Shown: one piece after another, positions 1 to 11,014 of the stretch
Numbering within the stretch: position 1 is the first letter of the stretch
Layout of the letters: each line of letters begins with the position of its first letter
The notes under the pieces: model-generated
Database searches by the model: none
What the model saw: the letters and a program-made list of their open reading frames with translations, nothing else
What the model was told of the DNA's origin: nothing
Program-made: the position numbers and the translations under genes
DNA from: Aquilaria yunnanensis
Taxonomy: Eukaryota; Streptophyta; Magnoliopsida; Malvales; Thymelaeaceae
Assembly: GCA_039654915.1 (NCBI GenBank)
Contig: CM077599.1
Span: 81,374,001 to 81,438,000 of the forward strand
Direction of reading: 5' to 3'
DNA: 64,000 nt

Positions 1-111
1 AAAAAAACTTTGACATGTGAGCAATTAGATTAGACTATCACTTATTTAATTTGTTTTCAACAAAACTTCTATTTTTATCTATTTTACTTTTATAGCTTAT
101 GAAAAAGTTAT

Positions 112-2580
112 GGACAAATTACAGCTACTCCTCATGATATTAAGTAGATATTATGCTTTGCCCCATTTTGTTTGGTAATTCTACACTCTGTCCCATGAGT
201 CTTAACTGTTGTCTCCTCTATTGTTCCCCCGGTTGGTCCGACATTAGTTTAGGATGTTCAACCCTAATTTACCCTTGCAATTAATTATGAAGGTCGAAAG
301 CAAAAACAAAATTAATAGGAGGTTCAAAGACATTGGTGATGCATAAAGAAGAATTTATCGAAGCCAAAGGTTTTTCCTTCTATGATTTCATCGCCGATAG
401 ATAGAGATTGTTGTCCAAATGAAATTGAAGGTAAGTTGATTGATGCTTGGTTTTATAACTAGGGGATGTTGAATTTTAGGTTTCGGTTTGCAAGTAGGGT
501 TGTAATTGGGGGTTTTTAGAGGTTGGATTGTTTGATTGATTGGGGCTTTTTCAAAGTTTGCTTCTGTTTGTCATATGGCCTGTTCTTGGTCTATTCTTAG
601 TTTGCTTATAAAAATATATATTTGTTTCTGGTCTGTTCCTAGTTTGATTGTGAAAATATTTATTTGTTTCTAGTTTGTTTATCTGGTTGTGATGATATGA
701 ATAACTTGAAATGAGATACATTCGGCTAATTATTGACAAATACATAGTTTCTTATTAAAGCTTTTTCTTATATCAACATTGTTATATTTAGTAGCAACAT
801 TCTTAAGATGTTGCATTTGCTTTAACATGTTTTGTTTGGAATAGAAGTATCTGTCCATTATTACCTAATGGTTGCTTTGTTATCATACATCCTGGCTTTG
901 TGTAGTTGCTGTGTTTTTATTCCTTTATTTAACTAATTGTTTTGATTATGTTTTTGTTCAATGTGAAAGATGTCACCAACTAGTGTTAATCACTCAAACA
1001 GTCTCTTACAAGCTGAATTAGTGTGGTATGAGAATAAGTAGTGTGCTTGTGGGAAGAAGGTTGTTATGAAAGTTTCAGACTTTGAAAAGAACCTAAATCG
1101 GCTATATAATTGTTGTGGAGAAAAATAAATGCGGATTTTAGATATGGTGCTTATCTTTGAACGTATCATGTGATGGTGAGAGACCATCTAATGCACAAAG
1201 TGGAGGATAGCATGAAGATATTCGTAGGACAAAAATAGCAAGGGATTATGCTACAATGTATTTGAGGAGCAAATTAAATAGAATTGACTGTAGGTTAACA
1301 AAAACTCAAGAATTGCTCATTGTGGACATATTTTTCAATGCCTTCAAGTTTGTTGTTTTAATAGGAGTTGTCATTGTGCTAAGGTTGTATTGCTTTTATC
1401 ATTGCACTAAGAATGTAATGTTTTAGTTTGTTTGAATGTTAGTATGACAATTTGTAAGGAACTAAGATATCATGTAATGGGTTTACAATCCATGAAATCC
1501 GTATGAATGAATTCACAATAATTTTTTTACCATGACTTGATTTACAAGATTTCATTTAAAACTTGTCTGGATTTGAAATTTTGCTTAATTTATAGTTATG
1601 GTTTTCTGGCCTATCCATGATTTTGCCTGGCATATTAAAATTCTGCAAATTGTAAGGCAAACTCTCATATTTCATGGCAATGTTCTAGTTTTTTTTGTTG
1701 AAAATGACTGTAGGTTCCTAATGTAAACCCACAAGAAGTATGTTCAAGATTTTCTTATAAACATAGTAGGCACCCAGCTGTAACACACAACATTGTGTGG
1801 TAGTACAAGTAATAAGGCAGAAGATAAAATTTGGCAAAGTGTTGGTGAATTTGAGTAAGCACATAGAGTCATGTATTGTTATGTGTGTGAGCACAAAATG
1901 GCAAGTGCACAAAATCTGTAGTAAAAATAAAGGCATTTCGCTTTAAAGGTCAATTTGAGGTAGAGGTCAAATATGACAATGAAACTTAGGCAAGAAGTTT
2001 GTTTTATCAAAATAAAGATGTTAAGAGTGAAAATTTTGAAATTGAACAACAAAAACAAATTTTGGTCTTCTAACTCAAAAAATAATGTTTGTCTAGCCAG
2101 TAGAAAAATCAAATTTGCACGAATCTTACTTGAAGCTTGTTACAAAATCAAGGAAATCACCAAGCATAAGCAATTAAAAGATAATTACGCATATTCATAA
2201 TAAGAATCTTGGTTGCATGAGAATTGTTTGATTTAATAGCACTAATATAACCAGTCAAATTTTCAGGCAGAAATTGCTGGAGTGTTTTCTTCTATCTAAA
2301 CAATGTATCGAAAAACGTCTTTCATCAATCTTGTCTTTGTGTCTTTTTATATTCTAAAGCCCTCATATCTTCTAATTGTCTAAAACTTCTTTTTATACTT
2401 GAGGAAGGAAACGTGTGTGCTCAGCAATAAAGCTAAGATGAACTTTTCAAATGTGGGGCCAACTAAGGGAATGGTAGAGGATACATCAGTTAAGACTCAG
2501 GGGCAAAGAATAAAATTAACAAACAAAATGGGGCAAAGTGTAGCATCCACCTAACATCAGGGGGTAACTATAATTCGCCT
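112..2580. mobile_element. Mutator-like (MULE) non-autonomous element with ~140-bp terminal inverted repeats
   Basis: The left end (about 112-250) and the reverse complement of the right end (about 2443-2580) align over roughly 140 bp, sharing for example GCCCCATTTTGTTT and GAGTCTTAACTG. Flanking 9-mers are AAAAGTTAT (103-111) and GAAAGTTAT (2581-2589), 8 of 9 identical. Long inverted ends with a 9-bp duplication are the hallmark of Mutator-like elements. No transposase-sized frame is present, so it is non-autonomous. The interior holds a relic of a GRF-type zinc finger near 1.0-1.1 kb. The imperfect ends and TSD suggest an old insertion. Confidence 0.75.
1010..1135 (+). pseudogene. GRF-type zinc-finger relic inside the MULE
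   Basis: In one frame the text reads CACGKKVVMKVSDFEKN followed by NRLYNCC. This fits the spacing of the GRF zinc finger (Cys-x-Cys-Gly, then a conserved Asn-x-x-R-x-Y/F-x-Cys block). An in-frame TAG lies immediately before the first Cys and no long frame surrounds it, so it cannot be a working gene. GRF fingers are common in plant transposon-borne proteins and in a family of short plant proteins. It may be a captured exon or decayed element coding sequence; the sequence does not decide between them. Confidence 0.45.
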
Positions 2581-2589
2581 GAAAGTTAT

Positions 2590-2964
2590 TCTAACTCTAA
2601 TCAAACTCTGTACTACAGCACATACAACCTAAAGTTGGTAGAACTATATATATTCTAGCTCTAATACGATTACATGTTTGAATCCTTACAAATGTTTAGA
2701 GGTATTTATTAAGATGAGGCAGGTTAACAGTAAAGATTTAGAATAATGTAGGTTTCGGCTCAAGCCCATTTAAGGAACTCCTAAAGCAGCTAATATCCAT
2801 GAATCAACTCTGTAGACTGGAACTTTGAGAGCGAGAGATGATGATGATGATGATGTGTATGTTATTCTTCTTTGTAAAAAAAAAAAAAATACTGTAACTA
2901 AAGCACAATGGTGCATTCCAGGGATATTTTAGAAAAAAAAATGAGTTATTGGTTGTTATTTTTA
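2590..2964. other. Intergenic, no gene seen
   Basis: AT-rich sequence with a short (GAT)n run near 2840-2855 and an A-run at 2877-2889. No frame with recognisable content on either strand. Confidence 0.6.
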
Positions 2965-3383
2965 GGGAAAATTATAAAAATCCCCTATAGTTTGTCGAAC
3001 CCAGATTTTGCTCCCTCTATTTTTAAAATTCTACACTTTACCCTTACTTCCTTTACAGTATCTAGTAACTATGTTTCAATATTTCCAAAAATTTTGATAT
3101 TTTTTCACAATTAACTGACCTATAAAAAATATTGATATGTAATTACAGGAAAGAAAATGTATTTATAGAAAGAAAAATTGATAATTTAAAATATCTATTA
3201 ACTATAAAAAATATTAGAGAGATTAAAATTATTAAAAGATGACTATCATACAATTTAAATTAGAGTTTCAAAAGTTATTATCGAGTAGTGTAAAAGAAAT
3301 AGGGACAAAAGTGTATGTTTTAAAAAATAATGGGGGTAAACTATAGGTTAGAACAAACCTTAGGGGAGTAATTGTAACTTTTC
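2965..3383. mobile_element. MITE with imperfect inverted ends, family A copy 1
   Basis: The left end (AATTATAAAAATCCCCTATAG) is matched imperfectly by the reverse complement of the right end (AGTTACAATTACTCCCCTAAG). The interior is AT-rich and noncoding. The flanks TTATTTTTA and TTATTTTAT could be a decayed 9-bp duplication. A second, truncated copy in the opposite orientation lies at about 61585-61865 and shares long blocks such as TAATAGATATTTTAAATTAT. The element is probably a Mutator-derived MITE; class confidence is low. Confidence 0.5.
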
Positions 3384-3568
3384 TTTATTTTATATACAAT
3401 TATTATTTCCTCAAATAGTATACTAATTAAATTCTACATTTTAATAATAGAGAAAACTACATTTAATACATTTTTATTTAAAAAATGCTTTTTATTAATT
3501 TTTATTTTTAGGGTGAATAAACAAATTATAAAAATTACTTATTTTATTAAAATTGACATTATATAAAC

Positions 3569-3586
3569 AAAATAATAGCCTTGAAG
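3569..3586 (+). repeat. 18-bp target-site duplication (left) of the LINE-type insertion
   Basis: AAAATAATAGCCTTGAAG occurs here and again, identically, at 4491-4508, flanking the LINE-derived insertion. A duplication of this length with a short A-run before the right copy is typical of target-primed reverse transcription. Confidence 0.8.
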
Positions 3587-4490
3587 AAGGGTGGTTTAGG
3601 AGCTTGGTAGCTTACAAGTTTGGAATCAAGTTTTAATCCTCTATTTACTTTGGATTATCCATAAAAAAAAAAGGTGTTGTGTGTTAACTGGGTGCACCAC
3701 TATTATCTAAAGGGTAAGGATTTGTGGGCAGTTACCAAGAAGTCCACTGCTTCAACTTTGTGGCAAGATTTATTGAAGGTCCAAAATATTTTTTGTGGTA
3801 AGGCTAGTTCAGTGAATCAGGCCAAAGCTTTGTTTGATGGGGCCTTTTTGATTTCTTAATGTCATGGTTTGGCTTATGAAATGTTGCGTGTTAGAGGCCA
3901 AAGTGAAGGCTGGTATAGTTTTTGTTAGGACTCCCTTGCTACTCCTCGGCATAATATGATTTTATCGATGATTATGAATGATGGCCTCCCTGTTCATTCT
4001 AAGCTTTAATCTTGGGGTATATCTCTTTCTAGGAAATGCGTTTTGTGTGAGAATGCAAGAAGAGACTCTTGGGCATATTTTTTTTTATCTTGCCCTTTCT
4101 CTTTTTCGGTTTGGCAATAGGTTGCTAAATGGCTTGATATGAAGATGATTGCTAGTGATATTAGGAATTGGAGGAATTTGCTAAAGGTTCTTTGGTGTAA
4201 ACACTTTATGAGGAAAATTAGGTGTGCAGGTTTCTCAGCTATGCTCTACTATCTGTGGCAAGAAAGGAACAACCGAATTCATGATAAGAAAGTTCAAACT
4301 AGGGCTGAAATTGTTCAGCATGTTGTTGTTGATGTATGCACGAGACTGTATGGCATTCTTACATCTTGGTTGCTTTCATTTGGCTGGTGTAGGTCAATCC
4401 TTTGTATATATATTTTTTTTTACCCGGGTATGCCTGGGTGGAATTTTATAATTGACATTTTGTGCTTAATAATATTTGCCTTTTCCTTAA
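3587..4490 (+). pseudogene. 5'-truncated LINE remnant (zf-RVT and C-terminal region) with a SINE-like head
   Basis: From 3674 a broken plus-strand frame reads like the C-terminal part of a plant non-LTR retrotransposon: VNWVHHYYLKGKDLW, then a KCVLC block (about 4029-4043) and an SCPFSFSVWQ block (about 4090-4120), matching the zinc-binding reverse-transcriptase (zf-RVT) region, then LYYLWQERNNRIH (about 4240-4280). Several stop codons interrupt it. The first ~85 bp (3587-3672) are different: a box resembling the RNA polymerase III promoters of tRNA-derived SINEs (CTTGGTAGCTTACAAG, then a degenerate B box) ends in a 10-A run. One 18-bp duplication flanks the whole unit, so head and LINE part appear to have inserted together. 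Confidence 0.65.
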
Positions 4491-4508
4491 AAAATAATAG
4501 CCTTGAAG
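4491..4508 (+). repeat. 18-bp target-site duplication (right)
   Basis: Identical to 3569-3586. It directly follows the short A-rich tail of the LINE remnant. Confidence 0.8.
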
Positions 4509-4544
4509 TGATATTATTTATATATTCTTAAAACCAGACTAACT

Positions 4545-4680
4545 ACCTGTTTGTTTAACTTTAACGTGCAGGAGTTAACATGTTATATGTCCGGAGCCCA
4601 TTTTTAGTGATAGGCCTATACTTTTTTGCTATTCTTAGCCATTGGTTTTGTGTTTACTTACAATCTTTGCCCTAGTAAAC
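4545..4680 (+). repeat. Dispersed repeat, copy 1 (pair at about 56655-56790)
   Basis: CTACCTGTTTGTTTAA, GTTAACA and CCCATTT-TAGTG blocks recur in the same order and spacing at 56655-56790. No coding content or inverted ends were recognised, so this is an unclassified dispersed repeat. Confidence 0.5.
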
Positions 4681-5017
4681 AAGTGAAGGAGGATGAACAA
4701 TCACACAAGTGACGAGGTGGGATCTGGCCAACCGAGCACGAAGAATCAAGGGTTGTGATGCGACTGGGATCTGGGCGAAGAGGTTTCGGCTTGGTCTAGT
4801 TGTCTGAGGTTTCATAGACATCCAGTTGAAACATGTTTGCACGATACCGATTGGATGATGGCGGTGTCCAAAGTTTGAGAGACATCAAACGCAATCTGAG
4901 CAATACTGCTCCAATATCACGAGGTAGGTGGACGAGAAGCCGAGAGAGAATTAGGCTCGTTGTTTGTCAGGCTTGGGGATAAATTGGCGGATTTGTGCAA
5001 AAACATAAATTGGCAAA
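4681..5017. other. Intergenic, no gene seen
   Basis: Moderately GC-rich stretch without a frame or motif that I recognise. Confidence 0.5.
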
Positions 5018-5127
5018 TTTGAGAATCATTTCACTTAGGTTTGAGAATTGTTTCGCTAAGATTTGTGAATCGTTTCGTTCACGTTTGGAAATCATTTCGC
5101 TTGGGTTTACAAATCGTTGCAGTTGAC
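5018..5127 (+). repeat. 22-bp tandem repeat, five degenerate units
   Basis: Units begin at 5018, 5040, 5062, 5084 and 5106. All start with TTT and follow the pattern TTTgagAATCaTTTCgcTtgg. Units differ at 5-9 positions, so the array is old. No frame crosses it convincingly. Confidence 0.8.
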
Positions 5128-6240
5128 TTTAGACATTGTAGACTTGCAATGGAGGCACGATTGCCGGTTCTGGTAACTTTAGCGGTGGTCTCATGTTTCT
5201 CTTAACCAGGTCATGGGCACGCCCTGACCCAAAATGTGAAAACGTGTTAGTGATAACATGAAACGAACTTGACCTTAAGTTATTATCCATAGAATAGTGC
5301 CTAATTTTGGGTCAAAAATTAACATCATTGTTTTGCATAGCCGGATTGGCTGGTAAAGCATAAAGAACACCTCGGGGATAACCCAGGTTGAAGCAGCAAG
5401 CATCACACTCTAGTAATGATAAAATGCAACTGAGGTCCTTCAATTTTTGTGTAGTAGCCACTTTTCCTCCTATTTTTTCTAATATACTATTAAACTCTTT
5501 GTACTTATAATGTTTCTAAATATTTAAAAAATGTGACAATCGTTAATTCTAGATATAAAAAGAGTAAAATAGAAATAATGTATTATTAAAATTAGAAAAA
5601 CAACTATAAATTTTATATTTTATTTTTTCCTAGAATACACCGCAATCAAAGTTGATGTGTTAGTTCGTGAGTCTTTTAATGTCTTTATCATGATCATTAT
5701 AGGTTTGCATTATTGCTATTATTGCTTCTATAAAAACAGATTAAAAAAAAAAGCTAATGTCATCTTATTGCATTGAAATAAAGGGGAAGCAAGGTAGACC
5801 GAAGTCATAAGTAATAATTAAGAACATGGAACTTAGAATTTAGAATTCGAAAGTTCTCAAAGTTAGCGACTCATCATATCATCATTCCACCTAATTAATC
5901 AAAGGAATTTTACAACGCGCTAAATTTTGTATGAAAATATCTGCATCCCCATCTGTACAGCCTCATTCTGGGTTCGTAATTCTTTATGCAATGAAATTGT
6001 TGCTTTTCGTTAGAAAAAAAAAAAAGTGAACAAAAATGCCTAAAATTCATGTAATATATGTAAACGAAAAAAAGAACTGCTAATTTTACTAATACGTATT
6101 TTTCGCATGGATGGTGCACCTTATCTTGTCGAAAAAAAAAAAAAAACGATGCACCTCACCTTAAGAGTATAAGTGTGGGGAAATCATATTACAAAGTGTC
6201 TTGGGGAGAGGGGAATTTGTTGACTCAAATTCAAGAAAGT
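5128..6240. other. Intergenic, no gene seen
   Basis: AT-rich DNA. Around 5340-5410 there is a stretch with tRNA-like wording that could be a SINE relic, but no flanking duplication was found. Only short spurious frames elsewhere. Confidence 0.5.
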
Positions 6241-6249
6241 TAAAGATTT

Positions 6250-7232
6250 TGAGTAAAATTTAAATTTAGTTCTTTAACTTTAAGGGTCATCCTAAAGTAA
6301 CTTTTTAACCCTAAAAGTGATCATTAAAGTTTCTTAACTTATCTTACGTGTCCTATGTTAGTCCCCACCGTCAGTTTAGGCGTTATCTCTAATGGAATTT
6401 TCCTATGTGGCACTTGCTACACCCGTAATGGATCCCAAATTGCCAAGTAGATGACTATACTAGAAGAATAAGAAATTTTAAGTTAAAATTGACACAAATA
6501 AATAATTATAGAACCTAAATTGTTATTTTTCCTAAATCTTCTTCTTCTTTGCAGCTGCCGACGTTCTTCCTCTCCTTCACGCGTTTCTCCCAACTTCAGC
6601 AGCCAGAGTTCTTGGTGGCGTTGTCCCTCGCTCACTCGGCTTCCATTGACAATTAAACTTCTCTTTAGATAATGAGTGCCCAGGCGACGATGAACCAAAT
6701 GAATCCGCATTCAAATCGGTCATATTCAAAGAAGCATCTGGGAAAGATTTAATCGGGAAAACTGACGAGATTGGATGCGACGGCAATTGGAAGTTGGAGA
6801 AGGGATGCTAGAGGCCCAAAAAGGTGGAGTTGTAGACAGAGAGATGGTAGTGGTAAAGATGGAAATATAGAAGACAGAAAGACGACGAGATGTGGCAACT
6901 GTAGACAACCGCTCTTGTGACGGTGAGAGTTGGGGAAGATACTGAAATTAGGATTATCAACTTTTTAAGTGCCTAAATTATTTGTGTGTGTCAATTCAAG
7001 TTTGAGATTTATTATTCTTACAGTATTGTTACTTATTGCTATAAAAGATGATGTCATGTGATAGTTTAAGTGCCACATAGGCAATTTCTGTCTAAAATAA
7101 CGTCTGAACTAACAGAAATGACAAAAAATGATACATGAGTTGAGTTAGGGAACTTTAATAGTCACTTTTAGAGTTAAGAGACCATTTTAGGACGACCTTT
7201 AAAATTAGGGGGACCAAATTTGAATTTTATGC
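6250..7232. mobile_element. Mutator-like element with ~175-bp inverted ends and GC-richer interior
   Basis: The left end (6250 to about 6425) aligns with the reverse complement of the right end (about 7058-7232). Shared blocks include TAAAAGTGA-TATTAAAGTT and CCTATGTGGCACTT. TAAAGATTT flanks it perfectly on both sides (6241-6249 and 7233-7241), the 9-bp duplication expected of Mutator-like transposition. The interior (about 6540-6930) is clearly richer in G+C than the flanks and contains TC-rich, exon-like text starting after a CTTCTTTGCAG. This is the look of a captured gene fragment (Pack-MULE), although I do not recognise the gene. Confidence 0.75.
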
Positions 7233-7241
7233 TAAAGATTT

Positions 7242-8773
7242 GATTTTGTTTAAGATTTGGTTTTAGTTTTTCTATTTGTTTAGATTTTAGTTTTCCTTGA
7301 TGTGATTTGAGTTTGTATTTGGCATATAAAAAGGCCTCTTGTGTTAGGGTTTTAAGTATAAGAGAAAAACCGATGTGATTAAAAAACAAGATATAAAGGT
7401 TCCAGGAGAAAAGAGAGGTTTGGAGAATGAAAAAGGCTAGGACAAGAAGTATTTTGTAATTGTCATATCTTATATTGTGTAAAGGTAAGATTATGAGGTT
7501 ATCAGTAGTGTATAAGGGATCTATAGATCCGTATAAACGCTAAAGGCATACTTCTTTTGTAATTTATATATTTTATTCAAGTGAATTTCTTTCATCCGTT
7601 AATGTAGGTCAGTTAAGAGCTAAACCACATTAAATTTATGTATGCTTGCTCGATAATATTCATTGTTCCGCTACATGTAATAGATGATTGAGGAATTCTT
7701 TCCTAACACAAAGCATATTTAGAGGGAGTAAGTCCACTTTTTCGTTAAATATGGTATGGTATCCATAAAGCACCGCAAGTTCTGGGGGCGGTGGGGCAAT
7801 CAGTTTAAGTTCGGTCTTTTATGGCATCTTCAATATACTCTCGCAAAAAAAGCAGTGGTAAGTCTAATATTTGTGTCTACGAGAAAGTGAAAGGCTAAAA
7901 TATGAATGAAAATATTGTGGCTAAACGGCACAAAAAAAAAAAAAAGGTCACTAACATACGACCTGACCAAAGATAAACTGAACAGTCTACTGTCGGCTGG
8001 ATAACTTTAGAGGCAAGGCTTCAATCCACAACCCAAATGATGCCAGATTATCAACCCCACAATTTGATGAAAGAGTAAGAACTGTCAAGATAAATGAGAC
8101 TTACACCATGATAGCTCTCACGTCTTCATACATGAGACTGTTAAGATAAAAATGAGTCCCAAATCACTTAATGGCTCTCATGAATCTGTTTTCGTGACAA
8201 ATGGTGAAAATTAAAAGATTCATTTGAAAATCATAATGCGGGTCCCGGCCAGGAGAAGCCAATAATAACACCAACTACAATGGAAGATGAGATGTCTGAG
8301 CAAATTTGGTTAAGAAGCTAGGTCCGGCTAGCTGAGGGAAGTCCCGAGAAGAGGGCACAAAAGTGACAAGGGTGGCTAGCTAATAATAACATAACCATTT
8401 AGAAATTATGATTTATGATTGACATATAAAATAGAAAGGGTTTGAGACTCTGTTTTTTTTAACCCCTAAAATTTGATACTAATTATACTTTTAGCCCTCG
8501 TATTTAGAAAAATACACTTATTTCCTCTTCTTCTTCTTCTTTTTTTTTTTTTTTTTGCCTGATCTGACATTAAATTTTCAAGGATTAATTTAAATTATTT
8601 GGCTATTATAGTTCATAAAATTTAATTTATTTAATATTTTTTATATTTAATGGAAAATTTTAATCATCATTGTTTTCACTTTGTAAAAGTCAATCCTTTT
8701 CTTCACTAAATTTAAAAAAATGAGAGGAAAGGGAAGAATGAGTTTCAAAACTTGGATGACAGTGCAATTATTA
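7242..8773. other. Intergenic, no gene seen
   Basis: AT-rich, with A-runs at 7928-7945 and a TTC/T-rich run at 8524-8557. No recognisable coding sequence or RNA gene. Confidence 0.55.
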
Positions 8774-9328
8774 AAAAATTTCAAAAAAAAAAAACCCCTT
8801 GAAATTTAATAAAAACTTTACTTACAGTTCCTGTTTGAAAATTTATCATTTTACCCCTAAGATTTAATGAATCTTTCACTTACCCCTTTAATAATAGTAA
8901 GAATTGAAAATGTCATTTCCTTGTCTCCTTAGATGAGATGGATTGACCATAATACTCCTAGGAGGCAATAACACTTTGCTAAATTAACTAAAAACTTGAA
9001 CAAAATTATATATGATAAAAAAATTTTAAATTATCAATAAAAATTTGTTGGTAAAACTTAGTATACATAACGCTACTCTTTGAGAATTACGTTTTAATTG
9101 TAGCATTTGAAATGTAGTAGTTAGACACAATATTTAATTGAATGTGGAATATAAGAAAGAGGGATTTGTCAATATTAGTGTCTGAAATTCTATCATTGTG
9201 ACAAATATATCACATCTGTATTTTTTTGTTCCATAATTCATTTGTCATTGAAATCTAAAAAAAAAAATTATTTGTACTTTTTTTGTTGAATTGATTTAGA
9301 CTATTTATTATTATTATTATTATTATTA

Positions 9329-9365
<37 letters not shown>

Positions 9366-9829
9366 GCTTTTAAAGGACAATTTACTTCCTACTCAATGGA
9401 ACAACTATTTTTTCAAACACTTTTATTTATTAAAAGAATATAAATTTAATTATTGATTTGGTAAACATGTTTCACATTCAATTACATACTATGTTTGGTT
9501 ACAACATTTCAAATGCTACAAGTGAGATGCTATTGTCAAATAGTAGTATTATATATACTAAGTTTGACCAACAAAGTTTTATAGATAATTGAAAAAAAAT
9601 AATTTTTAGCACCTATAATTTTGTACAAATTTTTAGTTAATTTAGCAAAGTGTTATTACCTTCTAGAGACATTATGATCAACTCAACCTATCTAAAGAGA
9701 CAAGAAAAAGATATTTTCAGTTCTCACTAAAGAATTAATTAAACCTCAGGGGGTAAACTAAAGGATATTTAGATAGAATGAGATAAGTGAAGTTTTCACT
9801 AAATCTCATGGGATTTTTGTGAAAATTTC
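8774..9829. mobile_element. Fold-back element, inverted arms of ~360-375 bp
   Basis: The left arm (about 8774-9147) and the reverse complement of the right arm (about 9471-9829) align almost end to end. Long identical blocks include AATAACACTTTGCTAAATTA and TGTAGCATTTGAAATGT. The ~320-bp loop contains an ATT microsatellite. No frame encodes a transposase. A transcript through the unit would fold into a long imperfect hairpin. No convincing target duplication was found, so the superfamily is open. Confidence 0.75.
9304..9364 (+). repeat. (ATT)n microsatellite
   Basis: About twenty ATT units with one GTT interruption, located in the loop of the fold-back element. Confidence 0.9.
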
Positions 9830-9867
9830 CCAATATATTATTGGCACAAGCTTCCTATTCCTTAGGT

Positions 9868-10210
9868 CCAATTCATTTTAACATAAATAAACTTAATCGA
9901 AATGGGTTAATTTTTATTTTTATATTTTTTGTTTGAAAATAATTTTACTTGAAAGCTAACATTGTATAGGTATAATAATCCATTTAAAATAAAAATATTC
10001 ATGATGTTATTAAAATTCTATAATTTTTTTTAACGCCAAAAGAATGAAAAATTTGTTAAAAATTAATAATATCATAAAAATTTTACAATCAATGGATTAT
10101 TATACCTAAATCATATTGGCTTTCAAATAAAATTAATTTTATACAAATAAGATGTAAAAATAAAAATAAATTATTTTAAATTAAATTAACTTAAATTAAA
10201 ATTAATTGGG
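9868..10210. mobile_element. Palindromic MITE, family B copy 1
   Basis: The two halves are near inverted copies: the left half contains CCAATTCATTTTAAC and GGTATAATAATCCA, while the right half contains TGGATTATTATACC and TTAATTGGG. The unit is AT-rich and noncoding. A second copy lies at about 63565-63900 with the same internal order (TTTTATTTGAAAG, then TATAATAATTTA). Two copies with the same ends define a small MITE family in this window. Confidence 0.65.
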
Positions 10211-11006
10211 TCTTTGTTATATACTCAATAAGGTAAAAGAGAGTGAATTTACATATCAATAATCACTGATGACCACTAAAGCGGGAACGCCGGGAAGGAT
10301 ATTTCCTACGGCAGAGATAGTATTGAAATCGTCGCAACCTACCGTGTTAACCAGTCAAAGTAGGAGAGGTGCGACGATTTTCACACTTTTAATGGAGCAA
10401 TGCAAAAAGTAGTCAGAAATATTTGGTGGGAACAAAGTGGGGCAACTGAACTGGTACGACAATTTTTATGCATCCAACATCGAGGGAAATATAATCGTCT
10501 GAAATATGTAGGCAACCACTTGCTACAATTTTCCTTCAAAATTATTTCCTATGATATTGTCTCGAAAGAGTTGGTAGAAAATAAAATCATTTCAAGATTG
10601 TAACAAATAACTTACTATGATTTTGCTGCAGAGACTGTTCCGTTACGACTTTGCCATGATTTTCCTACATATTCTGGTAATTGGTACGCAATAATTAAGA
10701 ATCCTCCCTCCCTCCGTCCCTCTCTTGCTACACTTTTATCCTCTTTCTAGTAAGTCTACTGTTTTTCTTTTGGTACAAATTTCCTCTTTTAGTCCGTTCT
10801 AATTACCAACTCTGTCCTCGTAAATTTCATGTACCTACAGGTTGGTCCCCTTAATTTGAAAAGTGGAAATCCGCCACTATATACAATTATATCAAATTAT
10901 CAATGGTCCCTAAATTTTCTAAAATTAATCCAGAAAGTCATTTAAATTTTAAAAGTGACACATTCATCACTGGTTCTGTTTTCTGGGCTAGTCTTCAAAT
11001 TTAGCT
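10211..11006. other. Intergenic, no gene seen
   Basis: No recognisable gene. A frame at 10400-10603 has no features of a real protein. A C/T-rich stretch occurs at 10700-10760. Confidence 0.5.
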
Positions 11007-11014
11007 ATATACTT

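Noticed and set aside
5340..5410. Possible tRNA gene or SINE
   Set aside because: The wording resembles tRNA-derived boxes, but no cloverleaf or flanking duplication could be built by eye.
9304..9364. ATT run considered as a CRISPR-like or regulatory repeat
   Set aside because: Simple trinucleotide microsatellite in a plant transposon loop.
10400..10603. 67-codon plus-strand frame
   Set aside because: No domain, no flanking gene signals and AT-rich surroundings. Length is within chance.
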